Source: an uncultured Anaerolineaceae bacterium (lineage in GTDB: Bacteria > Chloroflexota > Anaerolineae > Anaerolineales > Anaerolineaceae). Taken from it: 11,996 nucleotides of DNA. The notes under the pieces are model-generated. The model was not told the DNA's origin and ran no database searches. It saw only the letters and a list, made by a program, of their open reading frames with translations. A program made the position numbers and the translations under genes. The first letter of the stretch is position 1; each line of letters opens with the position of its first letter. The DNA is taken from positions 1 through 11,996 of the forward strand of contig CALDSL010000332.1 in the NCBI GenBank assembly GCA_937920255.1, written 5' to 3'. Below, piece after piece: positions 1 through 6,733 of this stretch.

Positions 1-1038
1 AGCTCGAATATGTCGCAGGCCGGCACGCAGGGGTTGATCCCCGACGTGGTTCCGCAGGCACGGCGCGGCATCGCCTCGGGGGTCAAGATGCTGATGGAGG
101 TGCCCCTGCCGCTGATCCTGTTCGGGCTGGTGATCGCGCCGATGGTCAGCCGGGGCAACCTGCCCACTGCGCTGGTGGTCACCGTAATTGCCATGCTGGT
201 GTGCATGGGGCTGGCCATGCTGGTGCGCGAAAAACCGGTAACAACGCCGCGCGAACCGCTCAACTGGAAGCCGTTTCTCAGCCTGGTGCTGATGACCGCG
301 GTGTTCACCGGCATCATCCTCGGGCTGGGGCAGATCGTCAAATGGCTGATCCCGGCGCTCAGCGGGGCGTCGCGCTTCACCTTTGGCGCCATCGGCGTGA
401 CCGCCATGCTCATCGCCGTGGTGGCGGGTATTTTCGCCGCTTTGCGGGTTCACCTGGATAAATCCGTCGGCAAGAACCGGCCGTTTATCTGGCTGGTGAT
501 TTCGCGGCTGGCGGCGCTGGTTGCCATCAATAACATCTCCTCGTTCCTGTTGTACTTCGTGCAGGAGAAGTTCGATATGCCCGGGGCCGAGGCCGCCGGG
601 CTGGCCGGCCGGCTGCCGCTGGTGCTGGGCGCGTTTGTGATCCTGTTCGGGCTGGTGGCCGGCTGGTTGGCCGACCGCTTCGACCGCCGCGTGCTGACCG
701 CGCTGAGCGGGGTGGTCGGCGCGGTGGGCGTGGCGGTGATGGTGGTGTTTGGCACCATCCCCATGATGTACGTGGCCGCGGCTATCATCGGGCTGGCGTA
801 CGCGCTCTTCAACGTCGCCTCCTGGGCGCTGGGCACGGAAATCATCCCGCAGGATCGCGCGGGCGAATTTCTGGGGCTGCAAAACCTGGCCGGAGCCGGG
901 GCGGGCGCTATCGGCGCGTATATCGGCGGGGTGATCGCCGACCAGTCTGGCTACCTGTTGATGATGTCGATGTTTGGGGTCATGTTCCTGCTGGCATCGG
1001 TGGCGGCGCTCAACATCCGCTACCGCAAGCCCGCGTAG
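1..1038 (+). CDS. MFS transporter, N-terminus cut off by the window edge
   Basis: Major facilitator superfamily permease of the inner membrane, probably a sugar or glycoside importer. The frame is open from base 1 with no stop, so the ATG at position 10 is internal and about a quarter of a usual 400-450 residue protein lies outside the window. The visible part begins with the loop pattern Q-x-x-x-Q-x-L-I-P-D-x-V-P followed by RGIASG, which I know from the TM4-TM5 region of many MFS proteins. The second half carries the A-like motif GWLADRFDRR (near residue 220 from base 10), which marks the TM8-TM9 loop. Long hydrophobic helices alternate with short loops up to a basic C-terminal tail. The stop lies 11 bases before the next start, so the gene is very probably cotranscribed with the GH31 glycosidase and may import its substrate. 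The substrate is inferred from context only; the family is secure. Confidence 0.9.
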   Translation, partial: SSNMSQAGTQGLIPDVVPQARRGIASGVKMLMEVPLPLILFGLVIAPMVSRGNLPTALVVTVIAMLVCMGLAMLVREKPVTTPREPLNWKPFLSLVLMTAVFTGIILGLGQIVKWLIPALSGASRFTFGAIGVTAMLIAVVAGIFAALRVHLDKSVGKNRPFIWLVISRLAALVAINNISSFLLYFVQEKFDMPGAEAAGLAGRLPLVLGAFVILFGLVAGWLADRFDRRVLTALSGVVGAVGVAVMVVFGTIPMMYVAAAIIGLAYALFNVASWALGTEIIPQDRAGEFLGLQNLAGAGAGAIGAYIGGVIADQSGYLLMMSMFGVMFLLASVAALNIRYRKPA

Positions 1039-1049
1039 CGCGAGGGATT

Positions 1050-3038
1050 ATGCTGAACATACAAACCCGGGATGGGGCGCTGGTGGTGCTGCTGGACGAG
1101 GTCGAGGTGCTGCGCCATACCCCGCGCCGCCCGGCGCTGTCGTTCGGCGTATCCGATTTTTCGTACCGCTCCACGCGCGGCGGGCTGCAACGAATCCACA
1201 ACCCGGTGAGCGGGTGGCGCGCGCTGCGCGGCTGCGAGGCGCGCGAAAACCGGCTGACCTTCTTCGACGGCGAGCTGCGCGCCGAGATTATTCTGGAAAC
1301 GGCAGAGGACGGTGTGGCGTTTATCGTACGCCCGCCGGAGGGTTACAACTATGCGCGGCTGGAGATCCCCGCCGCGCCGGGCGAGGCGGTGTACGGCGGT
1401 GGGGTGCAGTTCGGCGCGCTGGACCTGCGCGGCCGCAAGTTTCCCATGTGGACGGCCGAGATGGGTCTGGGCCGCCACCCGCTGCGCCCCTACACCTGGC
1501 TGGCCAACGCCGTGGCCGAGGCGGGCGGCGAATACTGGAATACCTACTACCCGCAGCCTTCTTTCCTCTCCACGCGCGGCTACGGCTGCCTGGTGGAAAC
1601 CGGCGGTTTCAGCCAACTGGATTTTACCGGGCGCGAGCGCCACGCGCTGGAAATGCTGGGCGAGGCGCGCGTGCATTTCTTCCGCGGCGCGGGGCTCAAA
1701 GACCTGCAGGGCCGGCTGACGGCGCGTACCGGCATCATGCCCGAGCCGCCGGGTTGGGCCTTCGCGGGCGGTATCCTGGGCATCCAGGGCGGCTTGCCGG
1801 CCGTGCGCGAGACGGTCGACCGGGTGCTGGCCGCCGGAGCAACGCTGAGCGGCATCTGGACCCAGGACTGGACCGGCGTGCGCATCTTCTGGCAGGGCAA
1901 GCGCCTGTTCTGGAACTGGGAAGTCAACCAGGAACTGTACCCCGGCTTGCGCGAGGAAATCCGGCGGCGCGCGGATCAGGGCATCCGCTGGCTGGCGTAC
2001 CTCAACCCGTACTTCAACCAGGAGGGCGAGCAGTTCCACGCCGCCCGCGATGCGGGCTTTCTGGTGCGGGACACGCGCGGCGAGACGCTCATCCATCACG
2101 TGGCGGGGTTCGAGGTGGGCTGCCTGGACCTGACCAACCCGGCCGCCCGCGAGTGGTACAAAGACACGATCATCCGCCGCAACACGCTGGACGTGGGCAT
2201 CCGCGGCTGGATGGCCGATTACGGCGAGGACATGCCCGACGGGGCGCGCTTCTTCGACGGGCGCGCCGGGCGCGACGTGCACAACCTGTATCCGTTGCTG
2301 TGGGCGCAGCTCAACCGCGAGGCGGTGGAGGAAGCCGGCCTGCAGGACGAGGTGCTCATCTTCCACCGCTCGGGCTACACCGGCGCGGCGCGCAGCATGA
2401 ACATGAACTGGGGCGGCGACCAGGTGGTCTACTGGAACCGGCACGATGGCCTGCCCGCCGGGGTGACCGGCGGGTTGAGCGCCTGCATGTCTGGGGTGCA
2501 GTATTATCACACCGACGCCGGCGGTTACTTCTCGTTCCGCTGGATTAAACGCAGCCGCGAAGTGTTTTACCGCTGGTGCGAGGCCAACGCCTTTTCCCCG
2601 CTACTGCGCACGCACGAAGGCAACCGGCCGTGGGCCGGGGTGCAGCCCTGGCACGATGAAGATTCGCTGCGCCACTTTGCGCTTACCACGCGCTGGCACG
2701 CCGCGCTGGCGCCGTACCTGGCGCACGTTTCGGCGGAGGCGCAGCGCAGCGGGGTGGGGATGATGCGCCCCTTATGCCTGCACAATCCCGACCCACGCTG
2801 GCGCGATAAGCGCGACGCTTGGTACCTGGGCGATGACATGCTGGTGTTCCCGGTGCTGCGCCCCGGCGTCACGCGCATGCGCGTGGAGATCCCCGAAGGA
2901 GCGTGGGTGCGGCTGCTGGGCGGCGGGCAGTATGGCGCCGGCGCGCACCGCGTGGACTGCCCCATCGGGCGGCCGGCAGTCTTCTACCGGCGCGGGTCTC
3001 CGTACGAAACGGTGTTTGCACAGACCGCGGCAGCCTGA
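1050..3038 (+). CDS. GH31 alpha-glycosidase, YihQ-type sulfoquinovosidase
   Basis: Retaining alpha-glycosidase of family GH31, 662 residues, close to the usual size of YihQ sulfoquinovosidases. These enzymes cleave alpha-sulfoquinovosides such as sulfoquinovosyl glycerol, a breakdown product of the plant and cyanobacterial sulfolipid. An N-terminal beta-sandwich (about 1-235) precedes the (beta/alpha)8 barrel. The nucleophile is Asp390 in GWMADYGED and the acid/base is Asp457 in NWGGDQ. Aligned by eye to E. coli YihQ from memory, the four residues reported to read the sulfonate sugar are kept: Gln272 (Q288), Arg285 (R301), Trp288 (W304) and Tyr493 (Y508, in DAGGY). The motifs TQDWTGVR, LRTHEGNRP and LDLRGRKFP also match that subfamily. 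No signal peptide is seen, so it is probably cytoplasmic and acts after uptake by the MFS protein 11 bases upstream. GAGG about 5 nt before the ATG supports the start. An ordinary alpha-glucosidase is the alternative, less likely given the conserved pocket. Confidence 0.9.
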   Translation: MLNIQTRDGALVVLLDEVEVLRHTPRRPALSFGVSDFSYRSTRGGLQRIHNPVSGWRALRGCEARENRLTFFDGELRAEIILETAEDGVAFIVRPPEGYNYARLEIPAAPGEAVYGGGVQFGALDLRGRKFPMWTAEMGLGRHPLRPYTWLANAVAEAGGEYWNTYYPQPSFLSTRGYGCLVETGGFSQLDFTGRERHALEMLGEARVHFFRGAGLKDLQGRLTARTGIMPEPPGWAFAGGILGIQGGLPAVRETVDRVLAAGATLSGIWTQDWTGVRIFWQGKRLFWNWEVNQELYPGLREEIRRRADQGIRWLAYLNPYFNQEGEQFHAARDAGFLVRDTRGETLIHHVAGFEVGCLDLTNPAAREWYKDTIIRRNTLDVGIRGWMADYGEDMPDGARFFDGRAGRDVHNLYPLLWAQLNREAVEEAGLQDEVLIFHRSGYTGAARSMNMNWGGDQVVYWNRHDGLPAGVTGGLSACMSGVQYYHTDAGGYFSFRWIKRSREVFYRWCEANAFSPLLRTHEGNRPWAGVQPWHDEDSLRHFALTTRWHAALAPYLAHVSAEAQRSGVGMMRPLCLHNPDPRWRDKRDAWYLGDDMLVFPVLRPGVTRMRVEIPEGAWVRLLGGGQYGAGAHRVDCPIGRPAVFYRRGSPYETVFAQTAAA

Positions 3039-3073
3039 CGTGGTTCGCGCAGGGTGGAAAGGCAGGTGATCCG

Positions 3074-3889
3074 ATGAAACAACCGCAGGACGATCCGGTT
3101 CCCACCATTTACATTCTCTCGGGCGGCATTGGCGCCAGCGGCGAACAGCTGGTGCACACCGCGCTGGCCCAGTTCCCGGAGGATCACGTGCGCGTGGTCA
3201 CGTTTGGGAATATCCGCCAGCCGGAGCAGATCAGCGACACCGTTCTCCAGGCAAAGGAGGCCGGAGCGCTGGTGGTCCACACCATGGTCGACCCGCTGCT
3301 GGAGGCATTTTTGGAAGAAGAAACCGCTCGCCAGCGGGTGCAAACGGTCGACCTGATGGGGCCGCTGCTGGAGTGGGTTTCGGAAAAACTGGACAAAGCG
3401 CCGCGCGCCCAACCCGGGCTGTACCGCCTGCTGCGGCGCGAGTATTTTGAGCGCGTCGCGGCCATCGACTTCACCATGCACCACGACGACGGCAAGAACC
3501 CCGAGGGCTGGCCGCAGGCCGACGCCGTGCTGGTGGGCGTTTCGCGGGTGGGCAAGACGCCGCTCAGCCTGTACCTGGCGGTGCTGGGCTGGAAGATCGC
3601 CAACTATCCACTGGTGCCGCAGATACCGGTGCCAGAAGGGTTGTATGCGCTGGACCCTGGGCGGGTTTTCGGTCTGACGATCGAACCCGACCAGCTCTTG
3701 CAGTTCCGGCTGCGGCGCCAGCGCCAGATTGGCGTGCCGGGTGTTTCAGACTACATGGACCCAGAAGCGGTGTACGAAGAAGTGCAGGCGGCGTTAAGGC
3801 TGTTCCGTCGCGGAAAGTTCACGATTGTGGACATGACCGACAAGACGATCGAAATGGGCGCGGACGAGATCATCCGCCATCTTTCCTGA
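3074..3889 (+). CDS. Pyruvate,phosphate dikinase regulatory protein (DUF299/PPPase-kinase)
   Basis: Bifunctional ADP-dependent serine/threonine kinase and phosphorylase of the PPRP/PpsR family (PF03618). The family switches pyruvate,phosphate dikinase or PEP synthase off and on by phosphorylating and dephosphorylating a threonine beside the catalytic histidine. The 271-residue product has the family's usual length. The P-loop GVSRVGKT is at 155-162, followed by PLSLYLA, and the family HxDDG-type motif appears as HHDDG at 136-140. The N-terminal strand reads SGGIGASGE where many members have SDSTGETAE, so that end is divergent. The ATG at 3074 is chosen because AGGTGAT lies just upstream and because an earlier in-frame start at 2903 would overlap the glycosidase by more than 130 bases. 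The gap to the glycosidase stop is 35 bases, so cotranscription is likely. No PPDK or PEP synthase gene is in the window, so the partner must be elsewhere. Confidence 0.93.
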   Translation: MKQPQDDPVPTIYILSGGIGASGEQLVHTALAQFPEDHVRVVTFGNIRQPEQISDTVLQAKEAGALVVHTMVDPLLEAFLEEETARQRVQTVDLMGPLLEWVSEKLDKAPRAQPGLYRLLRREYFERVAAIDFTMHHDDGKNPEGWPQADAVLVGVSRVGKTPLSLYLAVLGWKIANYPLVPQIPVPEGLYALDPGRVFGLTIEPDQLLQFRLRRQRQIGVPGVSDYMDPEAVYEEVQAALRLFRRGKFTIVDMTDKTIEMGADEIIRHLS

Positions 3890-3905
3890 CACGGGCGAAG
3901 CCGTA

Positions 3906-3934
3906 TTGAAACCGCCCGCGAAACGTGCTATTTT
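3906..3934 (+). promoter_or_regulatory. Candidate promoter for the cytidylate-kinase-like gene
   Basis: TTGAAA at 3906-3911 and TATTTT at 3929-3934 are separated by 17 bases, at the edge of an AT-rich patch after the PPDK regulator gene. Each hexamer matches the sigma-70 consensus at four or five of six positions. If used, it would give a transcribed leader of about 210 nt before the start at 4155. This is a pattern match only. Confidence 0.3.
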
Positions 3935-3996
3935 TAATACACGAAGCAAACCGTAATAGCCGGTTGTGTATACCGGGTGATCGGCATTCCGGAAAA

Positions 3997-4036
3997 CGTA
4001 GGTTGGGTTGAGCCGAATGCGAAACCCAACACATGG
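3997..4036. repeat. REP-like intergenic inverted repeat (GTTGGGTT...AACCCAAC)
   Basis: The arms GTTGGGTT (4002-4009) and AACCCAAC (4023-4030) are perfectly complementary over 8 bp around a 13-nt loop, GAGCCGAATGCGA. The layout, with CGTAG before the left arm and ACA after the right arm, resembles a dispersed palindromic element that I recall from intergenic regions of many unrelated bacteria. Only one copy lies in the window, so dispersal in this genome is not shown here. Confidence 0.6.
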
Positions 4037-4098
4037 CTATCAGAACGGCTGACATTCAAGAGAGGCGTGCATCGCAGCGCCGGGAAGGTCTCACCACT

Positions 4099-4135
4099 AC
4101 CTCGCCAGCAGTTTCGGGCGAGGTTTTTTGTTTTT
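4099..4135 (+). terminator. Intrinsic terminator, possibly a leader attenuator
   Basis: CCTCGCC at 4100-4106 pairs with GGCGAGG at 4117-4123 around a 10-nt loop, with an A-T pair extending the base (4099/4124). Six T follow at once, then G and five more T. It is a textbook rho-independent terminator for plus-strand transcription. It ends only about 20 bases before the ATG of the next gene on the same strand, leaving no room for a separate promoter after it. Either it ends the upstream operon while a promoter overlaps it, or it is an attenuator in the leader of the kinase-like gene. Confidence 0.8.
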
Positions 4136-4154
4136 CGCAGAAAAGAGGTGCGCC

Positions 4155-4868
4155 ATGACCGTAATCACGATTTCGCGTCAGTACGGTAGCGGCGGTGATG
4201 AAATTGCCAGCCGCGTGTGCGAGATTTTGGGCTACAAGCAGTTCGACAAGCTCCTGATGGCGCAGGCTGCCCATGAAGCCGGCCTGACCCAGGAGGAAAT
4301 GATCGACTTCCCCGAGGAGAACCACAGGGTGCGCAGCTTTTTGGACCGCCTGTTTGGCCGCGGCGGCCCGGTGGTGAAGGCCTATTTCTGGAAAGAAGAT
4401 GAAACCGGCGCCGTGGTCAGCGAAGAACGCGAATACCTGGAAGAAGCGGCGATCCCGCTGGCGCAAAATGCCATTCGCAGCGCCTGCCAGGAAGGCAATA
4501 TGCTGATCCTGGGGCGGGGCGGCCAGGCCGTCTTGCAGGATGAACCCTGCGCGCTGCACGTGCGCATTGAAGCCCCGATGGAGAAGCGCATCCAGACGGT
4601 CAAGCAGCAGTTGCGGCAGGGCAAAGAGGAATTCCACGCCGATATCGACTTGCGGCGCGAAGCGCAGGATTTGATCCAGGGGCGGGATGAGGCTTCGCGG
4701 GACTACCTGCAGGAATACTACCATGTGGATTGGGCCGACCCGTCGCTGTACCACCTGGTGCTGAACACCAGCAAGCTGACCATCGAAGAGGCCGCCCAGA
4801 TGATCGCCAGCCTGGCGCGCATTTTCGAGGCCGAGCACCGCGCGGATGCCCAGCCAACGGCCGCGTGA
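4155..4868 (+). CDS. Cytidylate kinase-like family protein
   Basis: Protein of the cytidylate-kinase-like P-loop family (PF13189 type), 237 residues, in the family's range. It opens with TVITISRQYGSGGDEIA: the nucleotide-binding loop is the degenerate GSGG form (11-14) without the lysine of a normal Walker A. The conserved strand ILGRGG is at 118-123 and the VRIEAP-MEKR segment, typical of the lid region, is at 136-144. Near the C-terminus come a YYHVDWADP stretch and LVLNTSKL (201-208), again family patterns. The physiological substrate is not established for most members, so CMP kinase activity should not be assumed. The ATG at 4155 is preferred over the TTG at 4128 because AGAGGTG sits just upstream of it and the TTG lies in the terminator's T-tract. 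It stands alone between a leader terminator and a large palindrome, so it is probably monocistronic. Confidence 0.88.
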   Translation: MTVITISRQYGSGGDEIASRVCEILGYKQFDKLLMAQAAHEAGLTQEEMIDFPEENHRVRSFLDRLFGRGGPVVKAYFWKEDETGAVVSEEREYLEEAAIPLAQNAIRSACQEGNMLILGRGGQAVLQDEPCALHVRIEAPMEKRIQTVKQQLRQGKEEFHADIDLRREAQDLIQGRDEASRDYLQEYYHVDWADPSLYHLVLNTSKLTIEEAAQMIASLARIFEAEHRADAQPTAA

Positions 4869-4874
4869 GAAATG

Positions 4875-4904
4875 CTGAGGAGGCGCTGCGCAGCGCCTCC
4901 TCAG
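4875..4904. terminator. Perfect 30-bp palindrome between convergent genes
   Basis: The sequence from 4875 to 4904 is exactly self-complementary, centred between 4889 and 4890. The left arm begins CTGAGGAGGCGCTG and the right arm ends CAGCGCCTCCTCAG. As RNA either strand would form a GC-rich stem of about 13 bp with a small loop. It lies 6 bases after the plus-strand kinase-like gene and 23 bases from the end of the minus-strand VOC gene, where a bidirectional terminator is expected. No T-tract follows on either side, so it is not a classical intrinsic terminator; it could also stabilise the mRNA 3' end or bind a dimeric protein. Confidence 0.5.
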
Positions 4905-4927
4905 AACCGTGATACCGCGCTTGCCGG

Positions 4928-5350
4928 TTAGCCCCCTGGCTGCGCGCCGGCGATGTTCACCATCCACTCCACGCCGTAGCGGTCTTTGAGCATGCCAAAT
5001 GTGTCGCCCCAGGGCGCTTTGACGAGCGGTTCGACCACCGTGCCGCCTGCGGCAAGCCGGTTGTAATAGCCGGTCAATTCCTCCTCATTTTCGCCGCTGA
5101 GCGAAATGCTGATGTTGGAGACTTTATGCTGCTCCACGCCTGAGGGAGTATCCGCGCCCATCAACACCAGCCCATTGGGGCTTTTCAACATGGCATGCAT
5201 GATCCGGTTGTCATCAGCCGGAGAACGGGAAGCCTGGAATTCCTTAAACGTGTTCATGGTCAGTTCACCCCCAAACACGCCCTGGTAAAACTGCATGGCT
5301 TCGCGCGCGTTATCCTGGAACACAATATACGGGTTTAAAACGGTGGTCAT
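4928..5350 (-). CDS. VOC family protein, PhnB-like
   Basis: Small cytoplasmic protein of the vicinal oxygen chelate (glyoxalase/bleomycin-resistance) fold, of the PhnB-like subgroup, 140 residues. Its N-terminus reads NPYIVFQDNAREAMQFY followed by GVFGGEL, the usual first beta-alpha-beta unit with the FY-x-x-x-FGG pattern. The middle has IMHAML and LVLMGAD, and the C-terminal half ends in WGDTFGMLKDRYGVEWMVN, the typical GD-x-F-G-x-x-x-D-x-x-G-x-x-W segment of this group. Most members have no proven reaction, so no substrate is given. AGGAGG lies about 4 bases before the ATG at 5350. A good promoter precedes it inside the end of the P1 peptidase gene, so it can be expressed alone as well as by read-through. 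Confidence 0.92.
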   Translation of the reverse strand: MTTVLNPYIVFQDNAREAMQFYQGVFGGELTMNTFKEFQASRSPADDNRIMHAMLKSPNGLVLMGADTPSGVEQHKVSNISISLSGENEEELTGYYNRLAAGGTVVEPLVKAPWGDTFGMLKDRYGVEWMVNIAGAQPGG

Positions 5351-5394
5351 GGTTCCTCCTGCTGCCGATCTGGAAAATTTGATCTATTATTGAT

Positions 5395-5422
5395 ATTATA
5401 GGTCAAAATTATTCAAATTCAA
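5395..5422 (-). promoter_or_regulatory. Sigma-70-type promoter of the VOC gene
   Basis: On the minus strand, TTGAAT (complement of 5417-5422) is followed after 16 bases by a perfect TATAAT (complement of 5395-5400), 45 bases before the VOC start. The -35 box overlaps the TGA stop of the P1 peptidase gene (5419-5421). The stretch is clearly AT-rich against its coding neighbours. Confidence 0.65.
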
Positions 5423-6516
5423 GCAGCATTTTTCCCACGCACCAGCGCCCGCACACGCTCCAGCGGCAGAGCTTCGACCGTGCCGCGGTAACCGGTTATC
5501 GTTTCGGCCATGCATAGTGAATTGTAAATGGCTTCCTCGGCGGCTTCGATGGCGGCCTCGAACAGCGGAGACATGTGATCGTTGGGTACTTCCGGATAGG
5601 CGCTGATCTGCCCGCGGCGCTCGGGCGTGCGGCGCACTGCTTCGGCGGTGGAGAAGGCGATCACATAATCGCCGGAACCGTCGCTGAAGGAAGCGCCGGT
5701 GCGCGCCAGGCCGGCCAGCCCGCGCCGCGCCAGGCGGGTGAGGTTGCGGTCGGAGAGGGGGGCGTCGGTGGCCAGCACGATCATGATCGAGCCGTCCGCG
5801 CCTTCGTCCAGCCGGTCTTTGAGGTAATACTGCCCCAACGCCTGTCCCACCGGGATGCCGGCCATCTGCAGCACGCCGCCGTAGTTGGACTGCACCAGCG
5901 CGCCGACGCAGAACCCGCCCAGCGCGCGCGGCAGCACGCGCGAGCTCGTGCCGATGCCGCCCTTCCAGCCAAACGCCACCGTCCCGGCGCCAGCGCCGAC
6001 CGCGCCCTCGGCCACTGCGCCGCCGCTGGCGTTCTGGATGGCGGAGAGGATCTGCGCGCTGGTCAGCCGCCGCGCGCGGATGTCGTTCAGAAAGCCGTCG
6101 TTGGTTTCGCCCACCACCACGTTGACCGACCCGGCGCGTTCATTACCCGGCTGGGCCAGGGTGTGGTCGAGCAGGGCTTCGGCCGCGCGCGATACGCACA
6201 GGGTGTTGGTGAGCACGATGGGGGTTTCGATCTCGCCCAGTTCTACGATCTGCGTGCTGCCCATCAGCTTGCCGTAACCGTTGCCCACCGCCACCCCGGC
6301 CGGCACCTTCTCCTGATACAGGTTGCCGCCGTGGGGCAGGATGGCCGTGGCCCCGGTGTGGGTGTCCGCGCCTTCGATCAGGGTAAAGTGCCCCACCCGT
6401 ATGCCCGCCACATCGGTGATGGCGTTCCACTGCCCGGTGGGCAGAATACCCGCTGTAATCCCCAGCGCGCGCACGCGGCAGCGCGAAGAACCCGGCGATG
6501 TCTGATTGTCGCTCAT
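5419..6516 (-). CDS. P1 family peptidase, DmpA-type self-processing aminopeptidase
   Basis: N-terminal-nucleophile hydrolase of peptidase family P1 (MEROPS S58; DmpA/BapA), 365 residues, as usual for the family. Known members cut themselves before a serine that becomes the catalytic nucleophile and then release N-terminal residues from small peptides, including D-amino-acid or beta-amino-acid peptides and amides. Here the cleavage site is Gly242-Ser243 in DGSIMIVLATDAPL. The preceding FGWKGGIGTSSR (about 182-193) and LVQSNYGG (207-214, with the asparagine expected to form the oxyanion hole) are diagnostic, as are the N-terminal ITDVAGIRVGH and the later GSGDYVIAFST. The second in-frame ATG (6516) is chosen because AAGGGAAG sits 5 nt before it; the ATG at 6552 has no such site. 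There is no signal peptide. It faces, across 650 bp, a membrane-protein pair and an M20 peptidase, suggesting a shared peptide-using role. Confidence 0.93.
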   Translation of the reverse strand: MSDNQTSPGSSRCRVRALGITAGILPTGQWNAITDVAGIRVGHFTLIEGADTHTGATAILPHGGNLYQEKVPAGVAVGNGYGKLMGSTQIVELGEIETPIVLTNTLCVSRAAEALLDHTLAQPGNERAGSVNVVVGETNDGFLNDIRARRLTSAQILSAIQNASGGAVAEGAVGAGAGTVAFGWKGGIGTSSRVLPRALGGFCVGALVQSNYGGVLQMAGIPVGQALGQYYLKDRLDEGADGSIMIVLATDAPLSDRNLTRLARRGLAGLARTGASFSDGSGDYVIAFSTAEAVRRTPERRGQISAYPEVPNDHMSPLFEAAIEAAEEAIYNSLCMAETITGYRGTVEALPLERVRALVRGKNAA

Positions 6517-6660
6517 AACGCTTCCCTTCGGAATCTGGTTTGGATGTTCCACCCATTATCGCGCAAAAAGCGCGGCCGTGGGAAGGCTGGGCGCGGGGGC
6601 TTTGGCGGGTTGTCGGTGGGTACATTCAGAAGCCGGTAGCGCTTTACGGGCCACGCAAAA

Positions 6661-6707
6661 AGATTTCACCGCGAAGAAGCGAAGATCGCGAAGGAAACGC
6701 GAAGAAA
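6661..6707. repeat. GCGAAG-rich intergenic repeat
   Basis: After TTTCACCGCG come several imperfect copies of GCGAAG with short spacers (GCGAAGAAGCGAAGATCGCG, then AAGGAAACGCGAAG). I recall similar TTCACCGCG plus GCGAAG/GCGGAG strings as frequent non-coding repeats in environmental genomes. A second TTTCACCG occurs at 6791-6798. Dispersal in this genome is not shown in the window. Confidence 0.45.
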
Positions 6708-6733
6708 GTACCCTGAGCCCCGTCGAAGGGTAC
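6708..6733. repeat. Inverted repeat GTACCCT...GTCGA-AGGGTAC
   Basis: GTACCCT (6708-6714) and AGGGTAC (6727-6733) are exact reverse complements around a 12-nt centre, GAGCCCCGTCGA. The form CCCTGAGC-N-GTCGAAGGG matches a short palindromic element that I know as very widespread between genes of unrelated bacteria. It directly follows the GCGAAG-rich repeat. Confidence 0.55.

Noticed and set aside
974..2548. Long open frames on both strands inside the glycosidase gene (plus 974-2548; minus 1020-2510)
   Set aside because: They are effects of high GC in third positions; their translations are Arg/Ala/Gly/His-rich with no motif, while the frame at 1050-3038 carries all GH31 motifs.
2903..3073. Extended start of the PPDK regulatory protein at 2903
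   Set aside because: It would overlap the glycosidase gene by over 130 bases in another frame; the ATG at 3074 has a proper ribosome-binding site and gives the usual length.
3892..3918. CGGGCG...CGCCCG as terminator of the PPDK regulator operon
   Set aside because: Only 6 bp with a 15-nt loop and no directly following T-tract; too weak to call.
4056..4967. 303-codon minus-strand frame over the cytidylate-kinase-like gene
   Set aside because: It crosses the leader terminator and the palindrome and overlaps the VOC gene end; no recognisable family.
5575..6639. 354-codon plus-strand frame opposite the P1 peptidase gene
   Set aside because: Low-complexity translation without domains; the minus-strand frame has the full P1 catalytic pattern.
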